A DNA stretch of 64,000 nt from Zobellia alginiliquefaciens (GTDB lineage: Bacteria; Bacteroidota; Bacteroidia; Flavobacteriales; Flavobacteriaceae): the NCBI RefSeq assembly GCF_029323795.1, contig NZ_CP119758.1, positions 2,666,001 through 2,730,000 of the forward strand, given 5' to 3'. The notes beneath the pieces are model-generated. The model was not told the DNA's origin. It made no database searches and saw only the letters and a list, made by a program, of their open reading frames with translations. Position 1 is the first letter of the stretch. Each line of letters starts with the position of its first letter. This document shows positions 6,750 through 15,168 of this stretch, piece by piece. Made by a program: the position numbers and the translations under genes.

Positions 6750-9743
6750 CTATAAAGGAAGATAGAAAATAAAGGCGGAACCTTTGCCCGGTTCACTTGT
6801 TGCATAAATAAAACCATGATGGTTTTCTACAATTTTTTTACAAATGGCAAGGCCAATTCCCGTACCTGTATATTCCGATTTTTGGTGCAGACGTTGGAAG
6901 ACTTCAAATATTTTTTCGGAATGTTCCGTAGAGAAACCAATACCGTTATCTATAATGGCAATTTTAAAATAACTGTTGGAGGTCTTGAAAAAGTCTTCGG
7001 GAATTTGCTTTGCGTGGACTTTCTCCGCCTGAATTGTAATGGAAGGGGTTACATCTGCCCCTCTGTATTTTATGGCATTAGAGATAAGATTGTTGAATAA
7101 CTGCTCTAGTTGATAGGATACACCTCTAAGAGTAGGGAGATTTTCACTTTTAATTTGGGCTTCGGTACTTTCAATATTTGATGATAGGTCTTCTTTTACC
7201 TTCAGCAGCACCTCGTTTAAATCTATAAGTTCAAAATCTTCATGTTTTGCATCAATTCTAGAATAGGTCAGTAGATTTAAGACCAATGCTTGCATACGCG
7301 AAGCGGCATTTACTACCTTTTTAAAATAGACACGCCCTTTATCGGATAGGTTTTCCGCCTCTGTATTTTCTATACGGGAAATGAACATTTGTGTCTTTCT
7401 AAGGGGCTCCTGTAAATCATGACTGGCAACCCTGTTAAAGGATTCCAATTCTGCATTACTATGCTGTAGCTCCATGTTGCTGGCCCGTAATTGCTCTTCT
7501 GCTTCAATACTTAAAGAAATATCCTGGGCAACACCGGACATGACCTGCTTGTTGTTTTTTTGAATGAACTGACCATTTACTTTTAGGTGCTTTATTTCCC
7601 CATCTTTGGTAATAATGCGGTACCGGTGCTCCGTAACGTTCTGTTCGTTGGCGGATTTTTCAATACTTTGATGGTATTTTTTTAAATCATCGGGGTGAAC
7701 AAACTCACTATATTTATCCAATGAAGGTTTAAAATCTTTGGGTTCGTAACCTAACATTCTATAAAAATTCTCCGAAAGTTCAATTTCATTGGTGCCTACA
7801 TACCATATAAAGCTGCCTATTTTTGCAATTCTTTCTGCATTGGTAAGAATGGAGTTTTGTATGTAGACTTCTTGGTTAAGTGATACAACACGATCAGAGG
7901 TCTGTTTTTCTTCCGTAACATCTACTACAACACCTACAGAAGCTTTTCTTCCATTGCGTATAAGCTCACGTCCATTAAGCTCAATATATTTTACGTCTCC
8001 TTGCTTGGTAATAATACGGTACCCGGTTACCCTGGATTTTCCGTGCTCAACCGTTTCGGCACCCAATTGGTTGTAGGTTTCCAAATCCTCAGGATGGACA
8101 AATTGCTTATAGCTATCGTAAGTTACTTTAAATTCATTGGGTTCATATCCTAAAATCCGGTAGAAGTTATCCGAGATAGTTGCCTCGCCATTGTCCAAAT
8201 ACCAAATGTAACTACCTATATTGGCTACATTTTCGGCATCTATAAAAATTGAGTTTTGGGTTTCAAGTTGCGTGTTCAACCGTAAGAGCTGATCCGTTTT
8301 TTCTTTTTCCTCTGTTATTTCCCTGGTGGTTAAGGTAATGCCGTCCCCTAACTTAGTGGCTCGTGTACTGAACCATTTTAAAACACCTTTTATTTCATAC
8401 GGTACCTCATAGGACATGGGAGTGCCCGTTTGGACCACATCTGTTAATGAGGTGAAAAAATCAGATTTAAAGATCGGCGGAAAGACCTCAGAAACATGCT
8501 TATTGATTATATCTTCTGGAAGGTATCCGGTAATAGGGGTAATCTTGTCGTTAATGAATAGAATTTTAAAATCTGTGATTTTACCTTTCTTATTTCTGAT
8601 ACTCTCAAAATTCATCACCACGTGAGAAATGCTTTTGAAAATATTGTTCAAAAATGCACGGTTATCCAAAAGTTTTAGGTTTTGGTCTTCTAACCGTTGG
8701 TTTAGCATTAACTGCTCTTCTTTTGCTTTCTCCTCTGCGGTAGAATTGCGTGCGGTTACCATTATACCTTCTGCTAAAGGCGTTATGAGCGATTTAAACC
8801 ATAATTTTTTGCCTTCTACCGAAATTTGGCGATCTAAGTTTACTTTTTCTTTCTTGATAAAACTGGTGACGAGCTTTTCAAATTCACCATTGAGCATTAA
8901 AAAAGGAAAAACCTGGGAAATGGGTTTGTCAATGAGATAATCCGGTTCAAGTCCTAAATAGTCGCGATTACATTCGTTGGCAAAAACTACTTTAAAATCT
9001 ACAATGGTCTTTTTCTCATCATAAATGGGCTCATAATAATTTACAATGTTATCCGTAGAGGCCAATACACTTCTAAGGAAATTCTCTGATTGACGAATAC
9101 GTACTTTGTTCCTGTATATTTTTAGAAAAGCCAGTACAAAAATAACTAAGGCAAAGAAGGCCAGTAGGAGAGAGGTAAAAGGCGCTAAATATTTATTGGA
9201 GTCATATTCTTCCCTTGTATTTTTTATGGATAGCCGTTCCTCCGCCAACATTTGGTTACGTATATTCCGAATGCGGTATAGGGTAAAGTTGATGTTACTT
9301 TTCTTTGATAATTCCGATTCTCCAACATTTCTTACGGCATCGCTAGGGTGGTTCGCCAAGCTTCTAAGTTCCTCATGTAAGGAGTCCAATAGGGTTTCCA
9401 TAGGAGCCAAACGAATCTGCTGGGAAGTGTTTTCCTTGGTGAGATCCTTAAGTGTGGTCAGTATGGTTTCTCCCTCTTTTACGTAGTCATCAAAAACACT
9501 GCTTGTATCATCTATAGTCTGAAGCTGTTTTCTGAACTCCTCTGATTCGGCCTGTGTGGAATGCGCCGAGAGTTCGCTAATGGCATTGTTTACTTGAAGG
9601 GTATGTGCAACTTTTTCGGCTAGATCTTGCATGCGCATAATTTGATAATATGCCATGCTCGCCGTAAAAAGAATAATTACAAATGCAACGAATAATAGTA
9701 CTATGTAGGTCTTGGATGAGGAATATATTCGTTTAAAATCCAT
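6750..9743 (-). CDS. CHASE3 / multi-PAS hybrid-free sensor histidine kinase
   Basis: This 997-residue membrane sensor kinase has a transmembrane segment at about residues 13-33, a periplasmic CHASE3-like helical domain (35-185) and a second transmembrane segment (189-209). Four PAS-type domains follow (about 220-345, 360-475, 500-610, 630-745), the last two with PAC motifs G-Y-R-I-I-T-K-x-G-D/E. Next come HisKA with the phospho-acceptor His775 in A-S-H-D-L-Q-E-P and HATPase_c (N box N-L-I-S-N-A, D-N-G-I-G-F, G-T-G-I-G-L-A). PAS3 and PAS4 are clearly similar to each other, an internal duplication. Nine bases separate it from the response regulator gene upstream, so the two are an operon and probably a phosphorelay pair. 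There is no receiver domain of its own. Confidence 0.95.
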   Translation of the reverse strand: MDFKRIYSSSKTYIVLLFVAFVIILFTASMAYYQIMRMQDLAEKVAHTLQVNNAISELSAHSTQAESEEFRKQLQTIDDTSSVFDDYVKEGETILTTLKDLTKENTSQQIRLAPMETLLDSLHEELRSLANHPSDAVRNVGESELSKKSNINFTLYRIRNIRNQMLAEERLSIKNTREEYDSNKYLAPFTSLLLAFFALVIFVLAFLKIYRNKVRIRQSENFLRSVLASTDNIVNYYEPIYDEKKTIVDFKVVFANECNRDYLGLEPDYLIDKPISQVFPFLMLNGEFEKLVTSFIKKEKVNLDRQISVEGKKLWFKSLITPLAEGIMVTARNSTAEEKAKEEQLMLNQRLEDQNLKLLDNRAFLNNIFKSISHVVMNFESIRNKKGKITDFKILFINDKITPITGYLPEDIINKHVSEVFPPIFKSDFFTSLTDVVQTGTPMSYEVPYEIKGVLKWFSTRATKLGDGITLTTREITEEKEKTDQLLRLNTQLETQNSIFIDAENVANIGSYIWYLDNGEATISDNFYRILGYEPNEFKVTYDSYKQFVHPEDLETYNQLGAETVEHGKSRVTGYRIITKQGDVKYIELNGRELIRNGRKASVGVVVDVTEEKQTSDRVVSLNQEVYIQNSILTNAERIAKIGSFIWYVGTNEIELSENFYRMLGYEPKDFKPSLDKYSEFVHPDDLKKYHQSIEKSANEQNVTEHRYRIITKDGEIKHLKVNGQFIQKNNKQVMSGVAQDISLSIEAEEQLRASNMELQHSNAELESFNRVASHDLQEPLRKTQMFISRIENTEAENLSDKGRVYFKKVVNAASRMQALVLNLLTYSRIDAKHEDFELIDLNEVLLKVKEDLSSNIESTEAQIKSENLPTLRGVSYQLEQLFNNLISNAIKYRGADVTPSITIQAEKVHAKQIPEDFFKTSNSYFKIAIIDNGIGFSTEHSEKIFEVFQRLHQKSEYTGTGIGLAICKKIVENHHGFIYATSEPGKGSAFIFYLPL

Positions 9744-9752
9744 AGAAAGGTT

Positions 9753-10199
9753 CTATATGCGAAATAGAAAGGTTTCTTTGTTTAGGTTAGAGGTGTGGTA
9801 TTGCCAATTTAATTGCAGTATGCGTTCTACTGAAGATTGCAATTTAGCAAAATTATTGGGCTTATTCAGATAAATGTTTGCTCCATTTAGAAATGTTTCC
9901 TCCACATCTTTTTCGGAAGATGAGGTAGAATATATAGCTATGCAAAGGTCTTTTAGGTTTGGGTTTTGCCGTATCTCTTTAAGACACTGCATACCATTTT
10001 TTATAGGCATGTTTAAATCTAGGAAGATAAGGTTTGGCAAAACAATATCCGGCGAGTTGAGATAGTCCATCAATTCTTGACCGTGGTTAAAAAGGGATAA
10101 ATTAGTCTTAATGCTAATTTCTTCAATGGCCTCGCTGAAGAGCATTCTGTCATCTTCATCATCATCTGCCAAGACTATGTTCAACAGTTTGGTGTTCAT
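9753..10199 (-). CDS. Single-domain response regulator (Rcp1-like)
   Basis: This 148-residue protein is a lone receiver domain. The acidic pocket Asp12-Asp13, the phospho-acceptor Asp61 in F-L-D-L-N-M-P, the switch residue in Y-S-T-S and Lys113 in L-N-K-P are all present. The N-M-P and N-K-P variants are typical of the Rcp1/CheY-like group that pairs with PAS or phytochrome-type kinases. It lies between an AraC gene (24 bp upstream) and the histidine kinase gene (9 bp downstream), all on the minus strand, so it is very likely the partner of that kinase. It has no output domain, so the signal must pass by protein contact. Confidence 0.93.
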   Translation of the reverse strand: MNTKLLNIVLADDDEDDRMLFSEAIEEISIKTNLSLFNHGQELMDYLNSPDIVLPNLIFLDLNMPIKNGMQCLKEIRQNPNLKDLCIAIYSTSSSEKDVEETFLNGANIYLNKPNNFAKLQSSVERILQLNWQYHTSNLNKETFLFRI

Positions 10200-10223
10200 A
10201 GGTTGTATTTAGGTTGGGGGTTA

Positions 10224-10775
10224 TCAATCGCTGGGGTTCATTTTCTTTTTCATGATTCTTAAAAAGGTGCTTGGGGTAAGCCCAGTGGTCTTCTTAAATT
10301 GGCCCGATAAATGGGCTACACTACTATAATTTAATTGATACGCAATTTCAGTAAGCGTGTAATCCGTATTGCACATTAATTCTTTTGCTAAATCAACCTT
10401 GCGTAAGATAATATAATTTTCAATAGAAGTGTAGGTGCTCTCAGAAAATAAAGATGAAAGATGAGCATAGGAGTAGCACAGCGTATCCGCTAAATAGGTT
10501 GAGACCTTAACGGACTTTAGTTCTTCATTTCTTAAGAGTTCGTCTATTGCATTTTTTATGCGCTCTACTAAAGTTGTTTTCTGGTCGTCCAGAATCTGAA
10601 TTCCATATTTCTTTAAGGAATTGGAAAGCAAAGTGCGTTTTTCTTCCGTAAGGTTTCCTTTTATTTCCACTTCGCCAAGTCCACCTAATGTATATGCAAT
10701 ACCTAATGCGTCAAGATGTTCTTTTAAAAGAGTCTTGCATGCCAGGTTAAAATCATATTTTACGTAAAGAATCAT
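10224..10775 (-). CDS. HMA-like/AraC fusion regulator
   Basis: This 183-residue regulator has an N-terminal region of about 65 residues with a ferredoxin-like, HMA-type fold pattern. Related flavobacterial proteins carry a Cys-x-x-Cys metal motif early in this region, but here only a single Cys (Cys13) remains. The C-terminal AraC HTH (about 85-180) shows L-T-E-I-A-Y-Q-L-N-Y-S-S-V-A-H-L-S-x-Q-F-K and G-L-T-P-S-T-F. It is the first gene of the regulator / response regulator / kinase operon, with gaps of 24 and 9 bp, so it may be the transcriptional output of that pathway. The metal-binding role is inferred from family and looks weakened. Confidence 0.85.
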   Translation of the reverse strand: MILYVKYDFNLACKTLLKEHLDALGIAYTLGGLGEVEIKGNLTEEKRTLLSNSLKKYGIQILDDQKTTLVERIKNAIDELLRNEELKSVKVSTYLADTLCYSYAHLSSLFSESTYTSIENYIILRKVDLAKELMCNTDYTLTEIAYQLNYSSVAHLSGQFKKTTGLTPSTFLRIMKKKMNPSD

Positions 10776-10956
10776 AGTGCCAAAATATAGGTGTTGAATC
10801 CTTGCTTTTCCAAACAGGAAAGGTAATTACTTTATTTTAAAAATTAATACATTAATTAGGTATCGCCTGACTGATAAAATAGGCGGATTACTAGCTTGAT
10901 CTATGTGCTAATTAGCTAGCAAATCTAATACAAAGTACAATTTAAATAGCATAAAA

Positions 10957-11490
10957 ATGATTTTAAACAAATACACGAGAAGGGCATTCATTGGTGGTGC
11001 CATTTCACTACTGGTAATTCTTGCGGGAACCATTTTGTTGGGTAGGTTAAGCGGCTACGAAGCTAAAGAGTTGATTAAAAATTCAATAGGAGGTCTAAAT
11101 ACTCTCTGTAATACCATAGCTCTTGCTTCTGCAACGATATTAGCATTATTGCTAACCCTGTTAAGTCTCACATCTAACGCAGATTCTACCTTAAAGAATG
11201 CCCATTACCGGCATGTATTGCAGATTGCAAAACTAGATACTTTTGTTTTTATCGCTTCGGTAATAACATTTTTACTGCTCAATTTACCAATTACTGAATC
11301 TGAGAATGTGCCCCAAAATTGGTTTAGGTATCTGTATTATATCTCGTTGGCCATATCTGGTCTGTTGAGTTCGTCGCTAATTGTTGTAATACTTATGCTG
11401 TACAATACGGTTGTAAATATTATTAAAATTGTGGGTCTGGGTGATACGGATAATCCTCTTATTTATGAAGAAGAGGATAAGGATGAATAA
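10957..11490 (+). CDS. Four-TM membrane protein of unknown function
   Basis: This 177-residue protein has four predicted transmembrane segments, at about residues 13-33, 50-70, 94-112 and 127-152, with an acidic C-terminal tail. I do not recognise the family. It is divergent from the AraC-led operon, sharing a 180-bp intergenic region with a GCTAATTAGC palindrome at 10907-10916. It converges on a small lipoprotein gene. The ATG at 10957 is well placed. The stress-gene setting suggests an envelope role, but that is inference only. Confidence 0.75.
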   Translation: MILNKYTRRAFIGGAISLLVILAGTILLGRLSGYEAKELIKNSIGGLNTLCNTIALASATILALLLTLLSLTSNADSTLKNAHYRHVLQIAKLDTFVFIASVITFLLLNLPITESENVPQNWFRYLYYISLAISGLLSSSLIVVILMLYNTVVNIIKIVGLGDTDNPLIYEEEDKDE

Positions 11491-11583
11491 TAGAATTTTA
11501 AATATTCCTACTTCTACTTCCCAAAAGAAAGAGAGGCTTAACAGTTCTATAAAATGCGCTCTACCGTAGTACGGCGTAAACAG

Positions 11584-11615
11584 AAAAAAATGGACGCCTC
11601 CAAAAGGAGACGCCC
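11584..11615 (-). terminator. Terminator after the acidic lipoprotein gene
   Basis: On the minus strand a 10-bp stem with two G-U pairs, GGGCGTCTCC / GGAGGCGTCC, and a TTTT loop is followed by a long T run. It closes the lipoprotein gene ending at 11641. Confidence 0.8.
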
Positions 11616-11640
11616 ACTTTACAACCAACCAAACTTTATC

Positions 11641-11832
11641 TTAGTTATCGTCTACAGCATCTTCAAATCCGTCTTCAACATCTTCAGCGCCTTCTTCTAT
11701 GGCATCTCCGGTATCATCAACTGCGTCTTCTATTTTATCTCCGGTATCTTTGTTTTCTTCTCTACAGCTAGTTAAAGTTGACAAAGATGCGGTCATTAAA
11801 AAAATAGACATTAAATATATTATACGTTTCAT
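11641..11832 (-). CDS. Small acidic lipoprotein
   Basis: This 63-residue precursor has a type II signal peptide with lipobox L-T-S-C (Cys23). The mature part is about 40 residues, almost entirely Asp, Glu, Gly, Ala and Val in a loose repeat of D-x-x-E-D-A/G-V-D-D. Such tiny acidic lipoproteins are common in Flavobacteriaceae near stress genes; the role is unknown (perhaps cation binding at the membrane surface, inferred from charge). It follows the DUF1328 gene by about 30 bp on the same strand and has its own terminator. Confidence 0.8.
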   Translation of the reverse strand: MKRIIYLMSIFLMTASLSTLTSCREENKDTGDKIEDAVDDTGDAIEEGAEDVEDGFEDAVDDN

Positions 11833-11860
11833 ATGTTTAGGTTTTATAGATTAAAAAAAA

Positions 11861-12022
11861 TTATACGGCTTTCTTTCCGGTGAATAATGAAATCACAAAA
11901 AGAATCAGAAAAATAAAGAATAGGACTTTGGCTATACTGGCAGCACCAGCTGCAATTCCACCAAATCCAAATATTGCGGCTATAATCGCCAGTATTACAA
12001 AAGTGACTGTCCAACGTAACAT
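11861..12022 (-). CDS. DUF1328 (YtjA-type) small membrane protein
   Basis: This 53-residue gene runs from ATG at 12022 to TAA at 11861. The product begins M-L-R-W-T-V-T-F and continues with [15 protein letters not shown] and I-A-K-V-L-F-F-I-F, the DUF1328 pattern, giving two short transmembrane helices. Family members such as E. coli YtjA are small inner-membrane proteins of unknown function, often stress-induced. The lipoprotein gene starts 28 bp downstream on the same strand, so the two are probably cotranscribed. An antisense ORF at 11880-12146 is only its shadow. Confidence 0.88.
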   Translation of the reverse strand: MLRWTVTFVILAIIAAIFGFGGIAAGAASIAKVLFFIFLILFVISLFTGKKAV

Positions 12023-12155
12023 AATATGTAGTTTTAGATTAGTAAATTTTAAGTGTCGTACTTATCCGACTTCTATGTTACAAAGATGGCCCATGTTGAT
12101 GGTTTGCCTTAGCCCTAAAAATTATGATTTTGCCTTAAAACAATAAGGTTAGGTC

Positions 12156-12890
12156 TTAATTACTAAGGTTTATACTATTATTGTAAAGCAAATCATGCAA
12201 GGATAAGGGTAGAAAATCCTCTCGCTCTAAAACGGAGAAGTTTGCATCGGAATCAGAGTCATAAAAAAAATCATTTCCAATAGGTTCTGCGGTTAAAGTA
12301 TATGTGGCCTCTTCCGTTTCTATTCCATCTATACCTATTGTATGGTCTAGCCAATCTTTTTGCTGATGCCTAGGTATTAGAATTGGCATTTGATTACTGG
12401 TATTATTAATCTCTTCAAAAGTCTTATTTGCTTTTGCCGTAATTAGTGAACTGGTCAAAAAACCATCCTCAAGCTCATTGCTGATGCCGGCAAGGCAAAA
12501 TGGCTCGCCAGATTCTTTGGTCATGTGAAAAAAGAGAAGTTCACCATCTGCAATGAATGTGGTGTAAAACCCGGTAACAAGGAGTAGGCATCTGTCTGTT
12601 TCACTGGTTTGCGCATACCATGGCTGTGATTCTAATGAAGCGGCCGGAATGGTAAGCGTATTTACATGTTTTTGAAACACCGCCCAGTCTCCTTGAAATT
12701 TTTTGGGTAAAAGGCCCCAAATTGAGGTGGCTATGGTTTCTTGTTTATCAGAGGTTATAATGGGTACGGTACTTTCTTCAAGTCCGTTTATGATTTTTCT
12801 GGGTCTATATATGTCAGGAAATTGAAAAAGGGCGCCAAACGTTTCTTCAATCTGCCTTCTTTCTGCCCTAATGGATAATTTGTTGAACAT
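12156..12890 (-). CDS. SRAP-fold protein lacking catalytic residues
   Basis: This 244-residue protein keeps the layout of SRAP proteins (YedK/HMCES, which crosslink abasic sites through Cys2). It has a P-x-x-Y-x-P element early, W-G-L-L-P near residue 60, R-C-L-L-L-V-T-G-F-Y near 105, L-A-G-I-S near 130, an S-L-I-T-A-K-A-N-K stretch and Q-M-P-I-L near 165. But it starts M-F-N-K rather than M-C-G-R, so Cys2 is Phe. The G-F-Y-E-W glutamate position reads G-F-Y-T-T, and the H-x-R-M-P histidine region reads N-T-S-N-Q-M-P. All three catalytic positions are therefore changed. It may still bind DNA, or it may be a specialised side branch. It is minus strand, between DUF1328 and a PA2169-type gene, with a terminator on its 5' side. 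Confidence 0.75.
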   Translation of the reverse strand: MFNKLSIRAERRQIEETFGALFQFPDIYRPRKIINGLEESTVPIITSDKQETIATSIWGLLPKKFQGDWAVFQKHVNTLTIPAASLESQPWYAQTSETDRCLLLVTGFYTTFIADGELLFFHMTKESGEPFCLAGISNELEDGFLTSSLITAKANKTFEEINNTSNQMPILIPRHQQKDWLDHTIGIDGIETEEATYTLTAEPIGNDFFYDSDSDANFSVLEREDFLPLSLHDLLYNNSINLSN

Positions 12891-12917
12891 AGATATCTTT
12901 CAATAGTTAATAATGTA

Positions 12918-12945
12918 AAAAAGGGATACGATTGCATCCCTTTTT
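12918..12945. terminator. Terminator between the PA2169-type and SRAP-like genes
   Basis: The arms AAAAAGGGAT (12918-12927) and ATCCCTTTTT (12936-12945) are perfect complements with an 8-nt loop. On the minus strand this ends the transcript of the gene at 12965-13414 before the SRAP-like gene. Confidence 0.85.
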
Positions 12946-12964
12946 CTGTTGTTCCATACTACTC

Positions 12965-13414
12965 TTATAGTACGCTTTCCAAATTTTTAATATTGGATAG
13001 ATCGGTACTGATTTTATTCATTTGTTGGGTGAGTAGCGTAGCGGTAGATGATGGTAAGGACGTATCGTTCAATACTTCTTTGTATTCATCTATTGCCGCT
13101 TTTTCTCCGGTGATGGCTTCTTCCAACATAGCTTCGTCATTATCTGCACTAAACCATGCTTTTACATCCATCCAACTGCGGTGCATAGCCCCTGTGGCGC
13201 TGCCACCTTTATCTATTTCTTGTCCAAAACGTACCATCTCGGTTTTCAACTCATGTCCAAAATTGTAACGCTCTTCTCCTTTACGGCTAAAGAATGTCTT
13301 TAAATCGGTACTTTTTGCATGGTCTGCAGCTTTTTTAAAGCCTTTTTCAGCATCATACGTTTTCTCTAATATGTTGTTTAATTTTGTCTGCACTTCTTCT
13401 GTATATGTACTCAT
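12965..13414 (-). CDS. PA2169/DUF2383 four-helix-bundle protein
   Basis: This 149-residue all-helical protein belongs to the ferritin-like PA2169 family (DUF2383). It shows D-A-E-K-G-F near residue 22, E-E-R-Y-N-F-G-H-E-L near 50, a central tryptophan region, and E-E-A-I-T-G-E-K-A-A-I-D-E-Y near 100. Function is unknown; in Flavobacteriaceae it recurs with Dps, YciF and DUF1328 genes, as here. It is monocistronic with a terminator just after the stop. There is no signal peptide. Confidence 0.9.
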   Translation of the reverse strand: MSTYTEEVQTKLNNILEKTYDAEKGFKKAADHAKSTDLKTFFSRKGEERYNFGHELKTEMVRFGQEIDKGGSATGAMHRSWMDVKAWFSADNDEAMLEEAITGEKAAIDEYKEVLNDTSLPSSTATLLTQQMNKISTDLSNIKNLESVL

Positions 13415-13611
13415 AATATTTTAGTTTTATATGAGCGGCATCTTGTTTTTGGTAGATGTGTGCCGCATAACATCTTTTTGCTTACAGTAAATTTAATAAG
13501 ATGTTACGGCAGGGATTTATCTGAAAAAATGAAATTTTAATGCAATCGCTGAATCATTGTTTTTAGCGGTATCCTATTGTAATTCAATGTGAAAGAAAAC
13601 ACAAGCTTGCG

Positions 13612-14682
13612 TTAAAATTTTGGCGTGTACTGCTCAAAGAGCTCCAGCATAACTTTTTCGGAAGTAGAAAAATAGGCCGATTTAGAATCGATTTTATCAG
13701 TCTTGTCAAACCATTTTTTTAATGACCCATCTTCATAGGAAGTAACTAAGACCGGGTGTACATAATATTTGCGGCACACATTTCTGGTATTGCCCAGCGC
13801 TTTGGCAGCAGCATCAAAACCAATGAGCAGATTTTTCTTGATTTCTTTTTCGGTCTGTACGGGAGCAAGGTCCAACAGCGTGTCAAAAAATACAACTGAA
13901 GCTGCCCATGTCCTGAAATCTTTGGCGGTAAAAAACTCTCCACTTATATCATGTAGGTATTCATTTACCATAGAACTTTCTATATTTTGCTTATCTCCAT
14001 CGTCATCATAATACTGAAAAAGTTCCCAGCCGGGTATTTCTTCACAACGAGTTATAAGTCGGGTTAATTTCTTGTTACGCAGGGTAACCGAGTGCTTTTT
14101 ACCTTTTTTACCAACAAATTCAAACTTAATATTGTTCTTGAAAATTTCAATATGCTTTTTGCGCATGGTAGAAAGTCCATAAGACTTGTTACGCTTGGCG
14201 TATTGCTCATTGCCAATGCGAATATGGGTTTCGTCCATAAGTTTTACAACAAGCGCAACAACCTTAGCTTTTGACCAGGTACGTAATGCCAGGTCCTTAT
14301 CCGCTTGTTTTCTAATTTCGGGTAGTTTTTTGCCGAACAAAGCCATTTTATAAAACTTGGTCTGGTTTCTGATTTTCACCCAAGTGGGATGATAGCGGTA
14401 TTGTTTTCTGCTTTTTAAATCTTTACCTACGGCTTGAAGGTGACCATTTGCAAGATGGGTGATTTTTACATCTTCCCATGCTGGCGGTATGACCAGATTG
14501 GTAATGCGCTCTAGCTCTTTTTTGTTCGTTACCGGTTTTTGTTTGTGTAGGTATATAAAGTCTTTCCCTTTTTTAAGTCTAGAAATAGGCATTTTTTTAT
14601 TGTCAACATACACCAAATCGAGATTTTCAATCGCCAATTCGGGAGTTTTCAACAATTGACTTAATAGGGTCTGAGTTGTCAT
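13612..14682 (-). CDS. DNA topoisomerase IB (poxvirus type)
   Basis: This 356-residue type IB topoisomerase relaxes supercoils through a 3'-phosphotyrosyl intermediate. The N-terminal DNA-clamp domain (about 1-95) ends in I-P-P-A-W. The catalytic set is visible: Arg in H-I-R-I-G-N-E-Q-Y near residue 155, Lys in the R-K-K-H segment, Arg in F-T-A-K-D-F-R-T-W near 250, and the nucleophilic Tyr in C-R-K-Y-Y-V-H-P near 305. Length and domain order match bacterial homologues of the vaccinia enzyme, which are accessory and often part of stress gene sets. The gene stands alone on the minus strand. Confidence 0.95.
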   Translation of the reverse strand: MTTQTLLSQLLKTPELAIENLDLVYVDNKKMPISRLKKGKDFIYLHKQKPVTNKKELERITNLVIPPAWEDVKITHLANGHLQAVGKDLKSRKQYRYHPTWVKIRNQTKFYKMALFGKKLPEIRKQADKDLALRTWSKAKVVALVVKLMDETHIRIGNEQYAKRNKSYGLSTMRKKHIEIFKNNIKFEFVGKKGKKHSVTLRNKKLTRLITRCEEIPGWELFQYYDDDGDKQNIESSMVNEYLHDISGEFFTAKDFRTWAASVVFFDTLLDLAPVQTEKEIKKNLLIGFDAAAKALGNTRNVCRKYYVHPVLVTSYEDGSLKKWFDKTDKIDSKSAYFSTSEKVMLELFEQYTPKF

Positions 14683-14909
14683 TTTTTGTTGTAATTAATG
14701 GTAGTAAAAACACTGTATTGGCTAAAGATATTCCTTAAATAGTATCTGGTTTGGGCTCAATCGATTATTAGATTAACGGCTTTGGTGATTTAAGTGGTAA
14801 AAGTGAAAAATGGATGTATATTGAAGTAATACAACTTAAAAACCATTCATTTTTAGACTAGAAGAGGTGTTTTTGAGTGCATTTTAAATAAATCAAAAAC
14901 TAAAAAACT

Positions 14910-15095
14910 ATGGAAGATACAGTTAGAGACGAAAAAGTAAAGAACGAGAAAACAGAATTTGCCAAGGAAGCCCATGATGATAAACGAGAGTATATTTTTC
15001 AAAAAAACAGCATCACCAAAAAAGGCTTTTTTATTGTGATAGCCGCTCTGATTATTTTGACCATAGGATTAATTGTTTCGGGCGTGGCTTTTTAA
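14910..15095 (+). CDS. Small single-TM membrane protein
   Basis: This 61-residue protein has a highly charged N-terminal 35 residues (rich in Lys, Glu, Asp) and one C-terminal transmembrane helix (about 40-58), a tail-anchored layout. No known family is recognised. It has a clear ATG with an A-rich leader and sits between topoisomerase IB (divergent) and an AI-2E permease (convergent). Its size and layout resemble other small stress-island membrane proteins. Confidence 0.65.
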   Translation: MEDTVRDEKVKNEKTEFAKEAHDDKREYIFQKNSITKKGFFIVIAALIILTIGLIVSGVAF

Positions 15096-15140
15096 ATAAC
15101 AATAGCTCTTTTCTAAGTTTCTCAGCAGAGAAAAAAATGT

Positions 15141-15168
15141 GTTACAGCCCTCTAGTTAGGGCTGTAAC
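15141..15168 (-). terminator. Terminator overlapping the stop codon of the AI-2E permease gene
   Basis: The arms GTTACAGCCCT (15141-15151) and AGGGCTGTAAC (15158-15168) are a perfect 11-bp stem. Minus-strand reading then gives ACACA and a T run. The stop codon (15142-15144) and the last eight codons form the hairpin. Confidence 0.85.

Noticed and set aside
10224-10775. Working heavy-metal-binding domain in the AraC protein
   Set aside because: The second Cys and motif spacing of the metal site are absent; only one Cys remains.
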